This document shows, one piece after another, positions 10,318 through 22,892 of a DNA stretch of 64,000 nt. Position 1 is the first letter of the stretch. Every line of letters starts with the position of its first letter. Origin of the DNA: Neolentinus lepideus HHB14362 ss-1 (lineage: Eukaryota > Basidiomycota > Agaricomycetes > Gloeophyllales > Gloeophyllaceae); the NCBI GenBank assembly GCA_001632425.1, contig KV425565.1, forward strand, positions 262,016-326,015. The letters run 5' to 3'. The notes under the pieces are model-generated. The model did no database searches and was not told the origin of the DNA. It saw nothing but the letters and a program-made list of their open reading frames with translations. A program made the translations under genes and the position numbers.

Positions 10318-12627
10318 ATGCACTCTACAAGTACCCATCCACGGCCAATTGGTCCTCGAAGTCTGCCGCGCTCGACATCGCCCGTGCCCCCGCCTATTCC
10401 CTTTTTACCTCTGCCAGAAACCGCACCGCTGAACATCCGCAAGCCCACCTCGAACAATGCACCCTTGTCCCCGCCCAGTAGTCTTGCACCGCCGAGATCG
10501 CGCTCGCCTATGCCGGCGCTGAGCCTGCAGATCCCAGGCAAGTCGTCCCCACGACCGGCTACACCCAAGGGAGGCCGCATCCAGATCAAAATCCCGCTAC
10601 CAGATGCAAACCCCGCGTCCGACCGCTCAGATTCGCCCACGGGCTTCAACCCATTTGCGGGAGGATACTATGGTGGTCCTGCACAGGAGGGCTTGGACAG
10701 CGCGAGCGGGGATGGGCCGAGCGAGACGACCATCCGTCCTGCGATGTCCGGCCAGCCAAAGCGTCCTGCCCTGGACTCAATGGAGGACCTACGTCGGACG
10801 ATAGACGGCATTGCGATAACTACAACATCTGGAGAGCCGTCCGGCGACTCCTCCGAGGAACTGTCTAAGCCGTCTAGTGCTACCACTATCACTACATCCG
10901 CTGTATCACCTCCATCGTCACAGAACGACGCCCACCGCCAGCTACCCATTCCCTCCTCGTACTCTGATGATGTACTCGTCGAGCTTTCACGCTTGGGCGA
11001 AGGCGCGGGTGGGGCAGTTCACAAGGTGCAGGACAAGCGCAACGGGTTTATCATGGCGCGTAAGACTATCACGACACGCGAGGCGCCAATGAAACAACTC
11101 CTGCGAGAGCTAGGCATGGTGACCAAGACGAGGCACATTAATATCGTCAAGTTCTATGGCGCGTACATTAGCCCTAGCGACAGCGAGGTGAAGGTGCTGA
11201 TGGAGTTCTGCGAGGGCGGGAGCCTGGAGGCGGTGGGGAAGCGGATTAAGGAGCGGGGCGGGCGCGTGGGTGAGAAGGTCGCGGGGAGGCTCGCGGAAGG
11301 TGTAAGGCGCTTGCATTGGTTATTATGTGGACCGCCTGACGCTGTTATAGGTCCTCCAAGGTCTCGCCTACTTGCACTCGCAGAAGACGATCCATCGCGA
11401 CATTAAGCCGTCGAATATCCTGCTATCGAAGCAGGGTATTGTCAAGCTGTGTGACTTCGGTGTGTCCGGTGAGCTCGTGAACTCGATGGCAGGCACGTTC
11501 ACAGGGACGAGTTTCTACATGGCCGTGAGTCCGAGTCCCTTCTGCCATAATTTTCGTTTCACGTGTTCCCCAGCCCGAACGGATATGCGGTAATGAATAC
11601 ACTATCCGATCCGATGTCTGGTCGACTGGCATCTCCCTCCTTGAACTCTGCCAAAACCGCTTCCCCTTCCCAAACGACCTTCCGCCAATCGAGCTGATGA
11701 TGTACATTACACAAAGCGATGTACGTAAACGATCCGATACCGTGGTTCTTGTTCTCAAACTCTACCACAGCCTCCCCGACTAGAAGATGATGCAGATGCC
11801 CAATGGAGCCCCGAGATGAAGGACTTCATCCGGCTGACGTGCGTATCCAGCCCAGAACCGCGGCTTGACCGGCTGACTGACTCGACGCAGGCTAACTGTG
11901 TCGGCGACTGAGCGTCCAACCCCGGAAGACATGCTGCGGCACCCATGGCTCCTGCGGAATATGCAACAGGAAGTCAACATGGCACGCTGGATCCGTGAGG
12001 TGTGGGGTTGGCCGAAGCCCAGCAAGCGTGGTCAGGACGGCAGGTGAGTGCCTCATGTTACTTTGTCATTCTTCTTCCTGTAATTGGCTCGCCTTTTTGC
12101 ATTAACCCTTGTTGCATTCGTTTTCTTTTCGTCCCTCTCGCTGCCGTTGCAAATGCATCTTTGCAATCTACCTTCAAAAGCAAGCGCGTGTACCGCTTGT
12201 TCGGGCCCAGTACTTGGGGTTGGTCGTTGCTTTCCAAATGGCTTTAAATGACCTCTCGTAAGAGCGGCTTGGCTCTAGGAGAGACCTCATTCAATGTGTA
12301 TACTTCAATTTTCCAAGCCTCTGTATTTGGCTGGACTCACTGAGTCCAAAGCTATACAATGAGGACCGCCGTTAGGGCATTTGTGTTGCGGTTTCACCTT
12401 GACACTGTAGCAATTTTTTCCATCCATGCTGTGCCATTTGTATTGTTTTCACTTTGTACCTCGAACTATTATTCGGTTCCCATCTATGATTTATGCTCTG
12501 GCCCTGGTTTGAGGTGGAGCGCTAACTTCCTCTTGACAGTACGTCTCGCCCTAGCTCCAGTCGAAGAGATCCCAGCACCTTGGATGTATCTCCCGCGAAT
12601 GAGTCTCCTCCCAGGACGGATAGCTAA
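10318..12627 (+). CDS. MKK1: MAP kinase kinase of the cell-wall-integrity pathway (MKK1/2 type)
   Basis: Dual-specificity kinase that would phosphorylate an Slt2/Mpk1-type MAPK. A proline/serine-rich N-terminal region of about 210 residues precedes the catalytic domain. Kinase landmarks are LGEGAGGAV, the lysine in [28 protein letters not shown] and an activation loop [12 protein letters not shown] leading across an intron to PERI. The [15 protein letters not shown] signature is typical of Mkk1/Mkk2 rather than Pbs2 or Ste7. The domain ends with [12 protein letters not shown]. At 12043 the frame meets GTGAGT: unspliced it stops at 12045-12047, while splicing to 12540 (branch site GCTAAC, acceptor GACAG) adds a Ser/Pro-rich tail ending at 12627. 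I give the spliced end, but either is possible. Confidence 0.88.
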
Positions 12628-14688
12628 TCGTCTCGATCTATTGGGTGCTTTTTGTCCCGGACCACCCTTCGTTACCGTCGGTTTCCTGCTTGATCGAAAT
12701 ACCTGTCCTTCATTACTTTATTCTATCAATTCAGAATATACAGCAAATGTATCTTAGTTTTCTATTTTGTTTGCTGGTTATATAAATAGCTCAGTATGGA
12801 TGGATTGAGAACTCGGGGAGAGAAAGCTCGGGCACCAGGGCTCAGCAACTTTAGCATAGAGGCGGTAGTGCTTGGCCGAGACCCTCGCAGTCCGTAATTC
12901 TATAGACCCACGCCGTATATACCTACCTACAGTGCAAGATGATAACATTCAGCTCGACGTCAGTGGGGATCGTGACTCTCATGGATCCATAATCTTATCC
13001 GAGCCGCATGTCTCCTAAAGCTCCCGAAGGAACCCGTGAAATATCCATGGGAGTTCCGATATACTTAATGGCTCGAAATCATAAGAAGATTGATTTGTGA
13101 AGGATCTGCATCGCGAAGGTCGAGTCTACACAACAGAAGATCGACGGGCATCTCGGCGGGGTGGCGGCATCCATGTACGTCCGACTTCAGTGCCACGGGT
13201 CGAGAAATTGAAGTGTAGGCCGACGGAAGCCGTTCAAGACCGGTGCATGCAGTGCATGGTCCTTTAAATTGACGACTACAAGCCCTGATCATAATGAATA
13301 CGACGGCCCCTTATCAGCGGCGAGCGCGCCGCGGCTATTACCATACATACAAAATTAGCTCGGTTTCGGTTTCGAATATGGGGTCGCAAGCTGGAAGGAG
13401 ATGAATTTACACGTACTGCGATCACCTCGGCATACTGACACGGTGATTTGAATGTGGGCAACGTCAGAGACCAGAGTGCACAGCGGCGTCTCAGAATAGA
13501 TCCAGCCGTCAACCGAGTCCCGAGCCGCAGGATTGTCCAAGCAGGCAAAGGATATAGACAACAAAGAAGATGAAGCGGCGCTTGCTGCCAGGTATTGCAA
13601 TAGACGAATCGTCACGAAGCGGCGATCAAGCTACAACCGCAGCGATGGCCTGTAATTGTGTCATTTCTATCGTTAGCGGTTAACTCGAGGAATACGTTAA
13701 TATTTAGCGAACTTGAAGGACAGAGTGAATATTGGCCTCTTTTGTATCGGGCGTCTCTTGCCAAATGGACTGGATGTCAAGGGTTCCATATGAAATTACT
13801 GCGCTGATTTGTACAGATGAACCTCAATACAGGAAGGTAGCAGGCAGACCGGATAACATGACAACGGTATGTTGTTGAGTGTATATCTCAGGGAGAGCGG
13901 TGCATGACGCAGTCGCGACGGCGGTGTAATACTCGGAAGAATGCTCAGTCACCAGGACGCGCTGAGAAACATACAAAAGCGCTGAATCAGTGAGATGATA
14001 ACAATGGCAATCAGGAGCACCGTACCCACTGGGCTCGTCGGCGTTGCGGCTGCCAATTGCATTTACGTGAGAAGAACTGCAGTCCTTTGTCCTCAGGGAT
14101 AAAATCACATACCAGAAGATGAGAATGGGGTTTCCGAAACAGATTACGAATTATTGAGTTCATCTGCGTCCCGTCTAAATAGTCCATTTGGTATAGCCGA
14201 TGACTTCTACTGAGCGAGCGACCTAAGGACCTCGGGCGGTCTACGAACGTTCATCCGACGCTCGCTTATCGCCCGGTCGGTCACTACTAGGTCATACCTC
14301 CAATCTTGACCCCATAGTGGCATGTAGCAATCCACCTCGGGGAGTTCTTGGCTTCGCAGTTCAGAACGAGTCTGATCAGCACAATATAACTGTTATGCCA
14401 GAAAATCAAGTGAATCACGCTTACTCTGACAGATTAGCCTATACAGTCGAATGACACCAATTGATTGAAAGAGTACTGCAGCAAAATTTCAATAATCACG
14501 AATCGGTATAATTCTCGAATTGCGTTGCTCGCTAGTCCAGTATTTGCGATGTCGTACGCTGTACATTAAAATCTTCCGGCTTACAATAAAATGTTAGAGT
14601 AATTCTGAGTTTTTCGCATATACTTACCGCGGGACGGCATACCTAGATCAGCAGGACTCTGTAGTGCTTCTCCTGTGTTCAATTACAC
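12628..14688. other. Gene-poor stretch, nothing firmly supported
   Basis: Only short open frames. On the minus strand, pieces near 13276-13615 and 13824-14108 include hydrophobic stretches (for example a frame near 13985-14060 reading GTVLLIAIVIISLIQ). They could be scattered exons or relics of a multi-pass membrane protein. I could not join them into one frame and do not call a gene. Confidence 0.4.
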
Positions 14689-15990
14689 TCAGTAGGGAAA
14701 AGATGGTGCGAGTCGCTCTCTGCGGGGTAAGGCTATTTTACGAGGCTCGTCTGCTTTGCGGCGGGTTTCTTTGAAGTTCCCTAATGTTTCCTCGTTAGCT
14801 GTCAGTTGGGTGTACGGCTCCGTTGACGCTTCGGGTACGACTTGCACTAGGGAAGATGATCGCTGCTTGGGTGTTTGAACTGTCAAACAGAATGATTAAG
14901 CCAGAAATGTGATAATATGCACCTCTTCGGTATATTTCTGTTCTAGTGCTTGATACGGGTGCACCAAGGCTCGATCCAAAAGGGGACGGCACCGGTAAAC
15001 TCTACCGTCCAGCATTACGTCCAATGCCATCTCGATCCCCAAGCTATCCTGGATGAAGCTGAAAGATAGAGCAAATAGACATCAACTTATGGAAAGCTCT
15101 TCCAGAAGGCTCGCAGGAGTTCAGATTCATTGGAAAGTCCTGACGGCATTCCGAGACTTCGTGAGAGTCCCCCAAGAATCTGATAGAAATTATTATACAC
15201 GGCATCTGTTACATTTTGAGTTATAACCTGACCGCACTGAATCCCGGTTCCTGGCTGAGCCATCAAATGTCTCGAGTTCGATAGCGGCCCTATGTCGTCG
15301 AAAGTGATTGAATAGAAAGAGTACGGTGTGACAAGGGTCGGAGAACATGCCGTCAAGTTCAATAGTCATGGTTGAAGTAGAACACTGCCAACGTCGCCGC
15401 GAATACAAGACCTCCGCAGTAAGAACAGGCAAGAGTAAGACGGTGAGCTTTGCAAAGCAATTAAAGCACGTATGTTGAAAAACAGTTTATCGACATCAGA
15501 TCGGAGCCAGGAAACTAGATTGAACGGACACTCGCCAATTGGACACAAGGAGACGCTCCACTTTGAGGGTCCTTCCAAATCACCGGAGGAAGCTAATGCG
15601 GTTGACCTTGATCAAGCCCCGATAGTAAATAAGTACCAGCGCTAGAAATCATCCACGGATACCTGTGAGAGTAAATCGAGACGCAAGTGGCGTCAACAAG
15701 AATAGGACATCCTGTGAGTAGGTAGTGTACGAGGCAATGCCATGAATTCCATCATGCATGACTGCCGTAGATGTACTATACTGACCTGCGTGCTGGTAGC
15801 GGTCGCTAGACAAGCGGCGACAGAATTATAAAGAGTAGAAACAACAGCTCCTTGAACCGACCTAATGATATGCTCCTCCGAGAATCCATCAATCTCAAGA
15901 AAACACACAGCACGACCGACGAATAGAGTTTTACCTGAGATCCGGGTCTCTGAGTCGGTCGTCGTGAATTCCAGAGATGTCACAGCCGGT
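14689..15990 (-). pseudogene. Doubtful membrane-protein gene or relic
   Basis: A run of minus-strand open frames with plausible splice borders but no ATG I can place. The first piece (about 15990-15786) ends ...VAACLATATSTQ at a CAG/GTCAGT donor. Later pieces include a hydrophobic segment CGGLVFAATLAVFYF near 15380-15425. A block with four or so NxT/NxS sites follows (15087-15362). Then come ...DSLGIEMALDVMLDGRVYRC near 15000-15060 and a charged tail ending at 14689 (...PRRERLAPSFPY). The shape, lumenal domain plus cytosolic tail, recalls fungus-specific transmembrane proteins. The frame changes around 15360-15390 that I could not explain by an intron, hence pseudogene. No family is recognised. 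Confidence 0.3.
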
Positions 15991-16075
15991 AGACTTTATC
16001 AAGTGACTATCCTAAAGCAAAGTGTGAATGGTAAGACATTGTAAGCGCCTAATCGTAGCGTCTTTCCCACGACTT

Positions 16076-16682
16076 ATGTCTTCCGCCACAACGACGACGA
16101 CGTCGAAAGTCTCTTTCGCGTCCTTGACGCCGAACAATCTTGGCACAGTACGGAAGCTAAACACGGTGCTTTTTCCAATCAAGTACAGCGACAAATTCTA
16201 TAGAGATATTCTCGCCCCCGAGCTTGAAGATTTCTGCAAACTTAGTGAGTGGCAAGCGCTTGCCGAATCGAGGGATAGCTCTGACTACCGCAAGTCTATT
16301 ACAATGACATTCCTGTTGGTATCATCTGCTGTAGGCTCGAGAACCAGTCCGATGGCACGGTCAAGCTGTATATTATGACGATGGGCGTCCTGGCGGTGAG
16401 TTCCCGTCGTTCTAGAATTCCGCAATTTTAATGTTGTACACGTAGCCGTACCGTTCCCTTGGGTTAGGATCGAAGGGTCTTGAAGCGATCTTATCAGCAG
16501 CAGCAGCAAACTCGAAACCCAAAATCAGTCATGTACACCTGCACGTTCAGATCTCGAACACAGAGGCCAAGCGGTTCTATGAACGACATGGCTTCACGGA
16601 GGTTCGAGTCCACGAGAACTATTATAAGAAGATTGAACCTCGTGATGCTTGGATCCTCGAAAAGACCATTGAACATGCTTAG
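16076..16682 (+). CDS. NAA50: N-alpha-acetyltransferase 50 (NatE catalytic subunit)
   Basis: GNAT enzyme that acetylates nascent protein N-termini (Met-hydrophobic type) and can associate with NatA at the ribosome. Exons 16076-16244, 16295-16395 and 16446-16682 give 168 residues. Diagnostic sequences are LGTVRKLNTVLFPIKYSDKF, YNDIPVGIICCRLE, KLYIMTMGVLA, the acetyl-CoA loop YRSLGLGSK, ISHVHLHVQISNTEAKRFY and the C-terminal ERHGFTEV. The ATG at 16028 is in frame and open (16 more residues), but 16076 gives the conserved-looking MSSATTT start. Length is typical of the family. Intact. Confidence 0.93.
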
Positions 16683-17025
16683 CAATATACGCTCGTCGCT
16701 ATTGTCAGATGCGATGTCTTGGCCAGAGAGGCGTTGTTCCGGCGCATCCTAAGTAATCCCAGGTATGATTCGTTATATCAGGCTGCTCAGGGCCCAGAAT
16801 TTAATTATTTAATATGACTACTAGTGGTGTTATCTATGCTATGATACAAATTATTAGGTTCTGTGTAGTAAAGACCGCCAGGTGAATGCAAGAAAGCAGG
16901 ATAGCAAGGCAATGCACGAATGTAATGTACAATATATTACAACAGACCGAGATGAAGGCGTACGGTGAATGGTGAGGGTCTTCAATGTGTACCTCCAGGG
17001 CGTAATTAACTTGGAATTTGTTGCT
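16683..17025. other. Intergenic between convergent genes
   Basis: AT-rich 3' flanks of NAA50 (+) and the C2H2 gene (-). No open frame, RNA or repeat stands out. Confidence 0.5.
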
Positions 17026-17846
17026 TTAGTATCCTTCCTCCTGCGTGCCGCATCCTTTCACCAGCTGTCGATACATTAACTATGCACTGGACGCCGAACA
17101 AGCGTGAGGAATCTTACCTGATGCCGTTTGAGCGCGTCTTTCCTCGTGAAGGTCTTCCCGCATCCACCATTGCACACAAATGGCTTCTCTCCCGTATGGG
17201 TGTCTCGATGACGTTTCAGATCGTGCTGACGATTGAAGGACAACGCGCACATGTCGCAAGAGAAAGGTCTTGCAGGGGAAGCTGGATATTGTTCTCCGGC
17301 CCGTCCTTGGGAGTACGATGCCTGCGGGGCATATGGGGATGGGATGGGGTGAGCTTGGTGATTATAGTCGTGAGGTGTGTTATACGCTCCATGTTGAGCA
17401 GACTGGGCTGCTGAGAGCGAGTATGAACGGGAGTGGTTGTGCGGTGAACGACTGTGCGATGACTGATAACCCTGCGCAGATACTACTCCCTGTCCAGATG
17501 CATATTGTACTTGACCACTGTGAGACAGCGCTTGTTGTGAACGCGGTCGCGCGTACGCTTCTGCGTACGCAGATTGCTGAGCCGCGAAATATGATGCATC
17601 TTGGTAAGTAACCGGAGATGTCCCTTCATGTGCGAAGGTAGGATCATACGAAGCACTGTATTCTTGTCCAGCGGCTACGTAGCCTTGTGATGAGGTTGCA
17701 TGGCCATATGGCGAAGATGGAGATGGGGCGTATGCCACTTGGCTCGCGGATGGGGGATAGCCTTGTGGGTACTGACTAGTGTTAGCCCATTGACCGCCAT
17801 AAGTGGCGCTCTCGGAAGGCTGAAGACTGCGGCGGTTGTGGGACAT
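17026..17846 (-). CDS. C2H2 zinc-finger transcription factor, two C-terminal fingers
   Basis: A 255-residue nuclear DNA-binding protein. Residues 1-190 are low complexity, rich in S, Y, Q, A, P and G. Two adjacent fingers follow: FSCDMCALSFNRQHDLKRHRDTH, joined by the TGEKPF linker to FVCNGGCGKTFTRKDALKRHQ. An intron at 17065-17117 then leads to the short tail LVKGCGTQEEGY. Exon sizes are 729 and 39 nt, exactly in frame. The start chosen is the ATG at 17846 (MSHNRRSLQ); the frame stays open upstream to about 18011 without another ATG, so a 5' exon could exist. The finger pair and linker resemble Crz1/Msn-like fungal regulators, but the target is unknown. Confidence 0.8.
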
Positions 17847-20800
17847 AAGGTTCGTCGGTGCGAAAGAGGTTGGCTGGAAAAGCCGGTCCTTGAAAGCAAG
17901 GCCTTCATAAGGCCAGACGGGAGAGGCGCTTACCGTCACGCTAGGGCGGTACCAGTATACTGACACTCCATGGGCCAGACAATTCGGTCGAGTGATCAAA
18001 TCAAATGTCAAGAAATGGTATGCACCCGGCGTAGTTCTCCATTCGTTCGCTCAGAAGACGGAGACCAGTTAAGCTGCCGGTACGTAGGCAAGCTTATCGA
18101 GTAAGGTGAGCTCCAGCAAGATTGCATGTTTCGGAGAACGGGTCTGTTGGCGGCCGTGCATCTCGGCTCAGGGCTGTGTCCCTATAGAAGGCTAGTATGC
18201 TCTGGTTTACTGCAAGATGAATACGCGGGGAAGATGAGTCAGTGACAATTGTGGCGCTCACCAGGGACCAGAAGCCGAAGATCTTGGATACGGTCCCAGC
18301 AGATGAGCGCGCCGGATTCGGACCCATCTAAAGATTCATATAGCTATGTACGTGCTGCATCATCCTGATAAAGATCTTAGCTCGCTTCAGGAACAGGTAC
18401 TTCATCCAGGGTAAATGATGGCGGACCTCAGGTGGCAAGGGGGAATCCCTGCTGCGCGCCTCGTTTTGAATTATTCTTCAGACGCAACGATGACAATTGC
18501 CATCCCTAATCCTGACACTCGATAGCAGGAACCCCAGAGCCGCAATTGGAAAGACAGGAAAGGCTTAGCTGCCGGTACCCGACATTCTCCAATTCGCGTT
18601 GGTAACCATGGCCCATATTTCTATTTTTGGGCTGAACTCCTGATGCCATTCTAACACTGACCGCTAATGCGGTACTTCTGGTACAGGTATAGCTAAAGAT
18701 ACCATGGGTTGCTCAGTCCCCGAATAGTATCCATGCAAATGTATGACGAAGGTACTCGCAGCCAGCATTCCCTCTTCCCTAGGACGCTATGCATTAGAAG
18801 TTAGCTCACGATTCGTTACGGAGGTCTTGGGAATCAATTCATTAACGTTGAACTGTCTCGGTTAGCAGGTGGTTTGTGGCGCTTCGGATGCAAATTCCGT
18901 TATCTCGATGGTCCCAGATTCACGAGGACGTGCAATCGCGCCCTTTATGGAGAAGCAGTTTGAGTAAGATTTGTCTTGTCGCTACTTTATGATGCTATTT
19001 GAACCTACAGACGGAATGCATGGATCCTACAGAGAGCTGTCAGATACACATCATGTCCTATGATGTCTCACCTTATCTTTTTTGACGTATTAGCACGAGC
19101 TGTGCGCTGCGGCACCAAGCCGGCGCCTGTCGTCTAACCGCATCCATCTGACGGCATTCCTCCCGACTGTTCACTCCGATTTTAGCTTGCGGCCACACAC
19201 TTGGTCCCAGTCTTCTGCACCGAGAAGTCAGAGGGGCATGAGTGAAAATCATATGTTGATTTTTTTGCTGTCTTTGGTACAGATCGCACTGCTATAGCTT
19301 AGCTGGAGTTGGGTGGTCACCCGAGGGTTTCATGATGACTGCCTGTGAAGTCTTGACGAAATCACTGCACGACAGGCCAGGGCCATCATGTCAACTCTAG
19401 CGTAGTATCGATGCAGGCATTAGCTTTATTCAACCTGCGAGGACTGCGGGGATAATATCGGAACCGAACGCAAGAGGTATTCCATCACCGCCCGGAACGA
19501 AAGCCTTGATCTGCGTACTCGTCAGTGTATGGCACGTATCAGGGATCATCGATGCATCGCTGTCTACTCGTCACCACCTCTACTGTGTCGCTGAGTGTGA
19601 ATCACTTCCCGCGTACGGTACCTGCAAGTTATGCGCGTATTACAGACTATTAATTGTCGGCATAAGTACGTCCAATGTCGAACCGTCGATTTCTCTGAAT
19701 GCGGACTGAGGTCATATATGTTGACGCCACAGTAAAGCCTCTCCACTTGGTTGGCGAGCAATTGGCGGGATCGTACCCGAACTGATACAAAGGCAGATGT
19801 ATGATAGTTGCTTGCCTTTACGTGCGTGAGTGGAAGTTATGGTGTGGCCACTTTGCGGCAAGCCATGAGGTGGGTGCAAGCTCCTGGAGTTCTACACGCG
19901 GCTTCTTCTCTTGCAGTGGCTTCTCAGATCTCAGGCTTCATCTTCGACGAGGGTCCTATACGTGGTTCTCGAAGCTTGATAGATCATAGGATCCTCTTGT
20001 AAGTGAGCTAACGAAGGACCCATGTCTAACGGTGACTACACATCGTAAAGTGATCTTCTACTGAATCTTGTCGCTTGACATGCCAAACTACAGTGGTAGC
20101 AGACCAGAACCGAGTCGGTACAGCATGGTTACGGCGCCTGCTGAGGATACGGCCATTGCGTAGAATCGATGCTGAACGTGCGCAACTTTGGCCCCAAAGT
20201 CTGCGCATCCTTGATACGGTCAGGAGGCACACCTTCTAGGCCTACGACTTGAACAGGATATGCAGTTACTACGGGCTAATTAAGTGAATATTTCTGACAA
20301 ACTAGCCGAGCAACAGACATGATATTTACATTGAAATAGTGCCATTCTCGACCTAGAACTTGTTGTCTACATGAACAATTCCGTATATTGATTGGCGACG
20401 ACATTCGCCTGCTGTCGACTTGAATTCATTCACGCACATCCATCCCCCAGGGTCAGGTACGTGAATTGCGTACCACTTCTGTGTCATGTCCTGCATCTAT
20501 GATAGATCTCACCTGTCTTCCCCGTACAGACATGACTTTCTACACGGCTATCCATTGGTGACATGATTTCGTAGGTCTAGAGATGAAATCATCCATCAAG
20601 TCATCGGCGTTTCATGGGACTCGCGGTCGGGAGAAGAGAACGGTTCAATGCTCTCTTATGTGGTCTGTCCAAAACATCTGCTTGTTACAGAACTCGCGGA
20701 TAGCGGCCAGGGAGGCTAGCGCAGAGATAGCGAAGCAGCGATCACTGGTGTTGGGCAATGCTGACCTCGAGACCTGCAGGCCCCTGTCGACGACCGGTGC

Positions 20801-22892
20801 TTCTTCTCCCCTTGCAAACTGGTACCTGTGAGTTTCTCTATCCATCCGAAATACTCCCTTTGATCTGCATGGGACAAGGCGTACTCGTAGGGCTACCTGC
20901 ACATACAGGCAAAAATCGATGGATCAGACAGTCCTGTATCATGGGTCTGTGTGGCACGATGCCGTTGGATGTCTCGTCGGCCATGAAGGAGCTTGTAATG
21001 GTGCCTTCGTCCCAGTCATTTCGCCAGCTCTTGATAATCACCCTGGATCCGTCTATGTGAGCCTCTAAGTATTGCAGACCACTGTAGACGATTCCGATCA
21101 GTAACGCTCGTAACCTCGCTCCGCCTCTTCCCAGACTGCCGCGCAGCTACGATCCACTTGAACAACATCTATAGTGAGCGTAAGTCCAGCTCTGTCCATC
21201 GACGCAGTCCAAAAGCATCTTTCACCTCTGTCCCTGTCCTATAAACAGAACGAGTGATACTACTGGTTCACTCAAGGAACATAACGGCAATAAAATGGTG
21301 TGGGGCGTCATCATTCTGGTTAGCATCTTAAATATGCGAGCGGCCTAATGATGACGGGCAGCTATCATCGTTTGGAACTCCCGGACTGACTCGCTAATCC
21401 TGCTTCCCCCATGCGTATGTTTCAATCCCACAATCGTGCCCTATCTTATTCCTGTTTCTCGCAGCTGTCTGAATATTTTCTTTCCCCCTTTTGGACGATA
21501 TAGCGAGGTCCGCACATTCGGCTTCTCGGAGTGCTCTTCGGAACCGCTCTCTAGTTATGAAGTTTTCACCGAGGTCTCCGGAGCAAAACAACGCTGCGGA
21601 TCCACGTACGACAAGTGCCTCGGGGACCAGAGCAAGAAGAGAAGCCATTGCAAGAGCCCGAGACCAGCACTGACATGACTTGGAACGTAGGTTTGATGAT
21701 CAAGGTTTTATCTTGATACTGATCTATAAAGTTAGAGCGGCCCAGTTGCGGTTACGTTGCTATGTCGTGCGCTCTCGATAAGAATGTATTCTTGCATTAG
21801 AGTCTAGGACCAAGATGGCTAGGTGTCGGGGCCAGCCGACAGAGAGCTTGATATACACTGGTGTTGCGCTCAAAGTTAGGTTCTATGTCGATATCGCTGG
21901 TCTTGATCACGAATATCTTTAACGAGGAGCGGCGTGTGTGACATGGGAAGCCCAACAGCTGCTGTCCAAGTCCTCGCTCTGGTAAGCATTGAAGTAAAAG
22001 GATACATGGCTGATTCCGAGATGCGTATATTTGTTCTGTTGCGGATGCCGTAATATGAATTGTTTACAGGAACACATGAGTATGCCCTCCCGAAGTCTAA
22101 CAGTGGCAGTGTATGTACAACACAGCTGTGTGCCTACAGTTGCAGCTTGATACTCAGAAAGGTTTTTAGAAGAATTTTAAGGAAAGGTGAGCGGATGAAT
22201 TTCGCGATGTGTACCTGATCCAGTCATTCCAGTGAAGGGCCGTAGCAATGGGGCCTGGTATGGTTGCGAATCCGGGAACGAGAACCTGTCACGTACTATA
22301 GGCGTATCTATGGCTGACCACTAGGGCAGCTTAGTAGACCCTATTGTGAGTCTGGCCGGAACTGTAAACGGCGGGGTCTTGGCTGTATCTCACCTGTGCA
22401 GTGCCCTGTCATACATCTACTTACTTTCGGTACCACACGGTAACGTCAGACGATGATAGCTTCCAAGCTGAAGTTCCTTACCTAGGGGGTCAATTAGGAT
22501 GGACTTTGGCTCGTTTCTATCAATGAGTTCCAATTCTCTGGCTCAGAAGCTTTTGAGACCAGATGTAAGTCATTATCGGACATCTTAGAGGACTGCGCAC
22601 CTGTGTGGCCGTGGACGTATGCCTGTACACCCACCACCTGTTCTGACATGCGCACTTCAGCCAGCGTATAGGTTCACTCCGGCGCAATATATCAATTGTC
22701 GATATTGGATTGAAGGATCCGACTTACCGCTAATAGACATATTCAGACAAGTCAACCAGATGTCACGACAAATTTGAGTCAGCCCCACTCACTGAGCAAC
22801 CCTCCAGAGAGCACACGTTCTCGGAGGCCAGTATGATTGGTTCATTAGCAATACGGATCATTGGAGATTGCACTCCCTACACAAGTAATTTA
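17847..22892. other. Five-kilobase gene desert
   Basis: No open frame over about 100 codons and no recognisable domain, transposase or reverse-transcriptase motif on either strand. Frames near 20583-21060 (+) and 21394-21648 (-) are the longest, but they do not extend through clear splice sites into a longer product. No terminal repeats were noticed. It may contain old decayed transposon or gene sequence too diverged to read by eye. Confidence 0.45.

Noticed and set aside
12359..12757. 132-codon plus-strand frame after the MAPKK kinase domain
   Set aside because: No domain; the segment is better explained as intron plus the alternative kinase tail in another frame.
16600..16625. GGTTCGAGTCC string resembling a tRNA B box
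   Set aside because: It lies inside the NAA50 coding exon and no tRNA arms can be folded around it.
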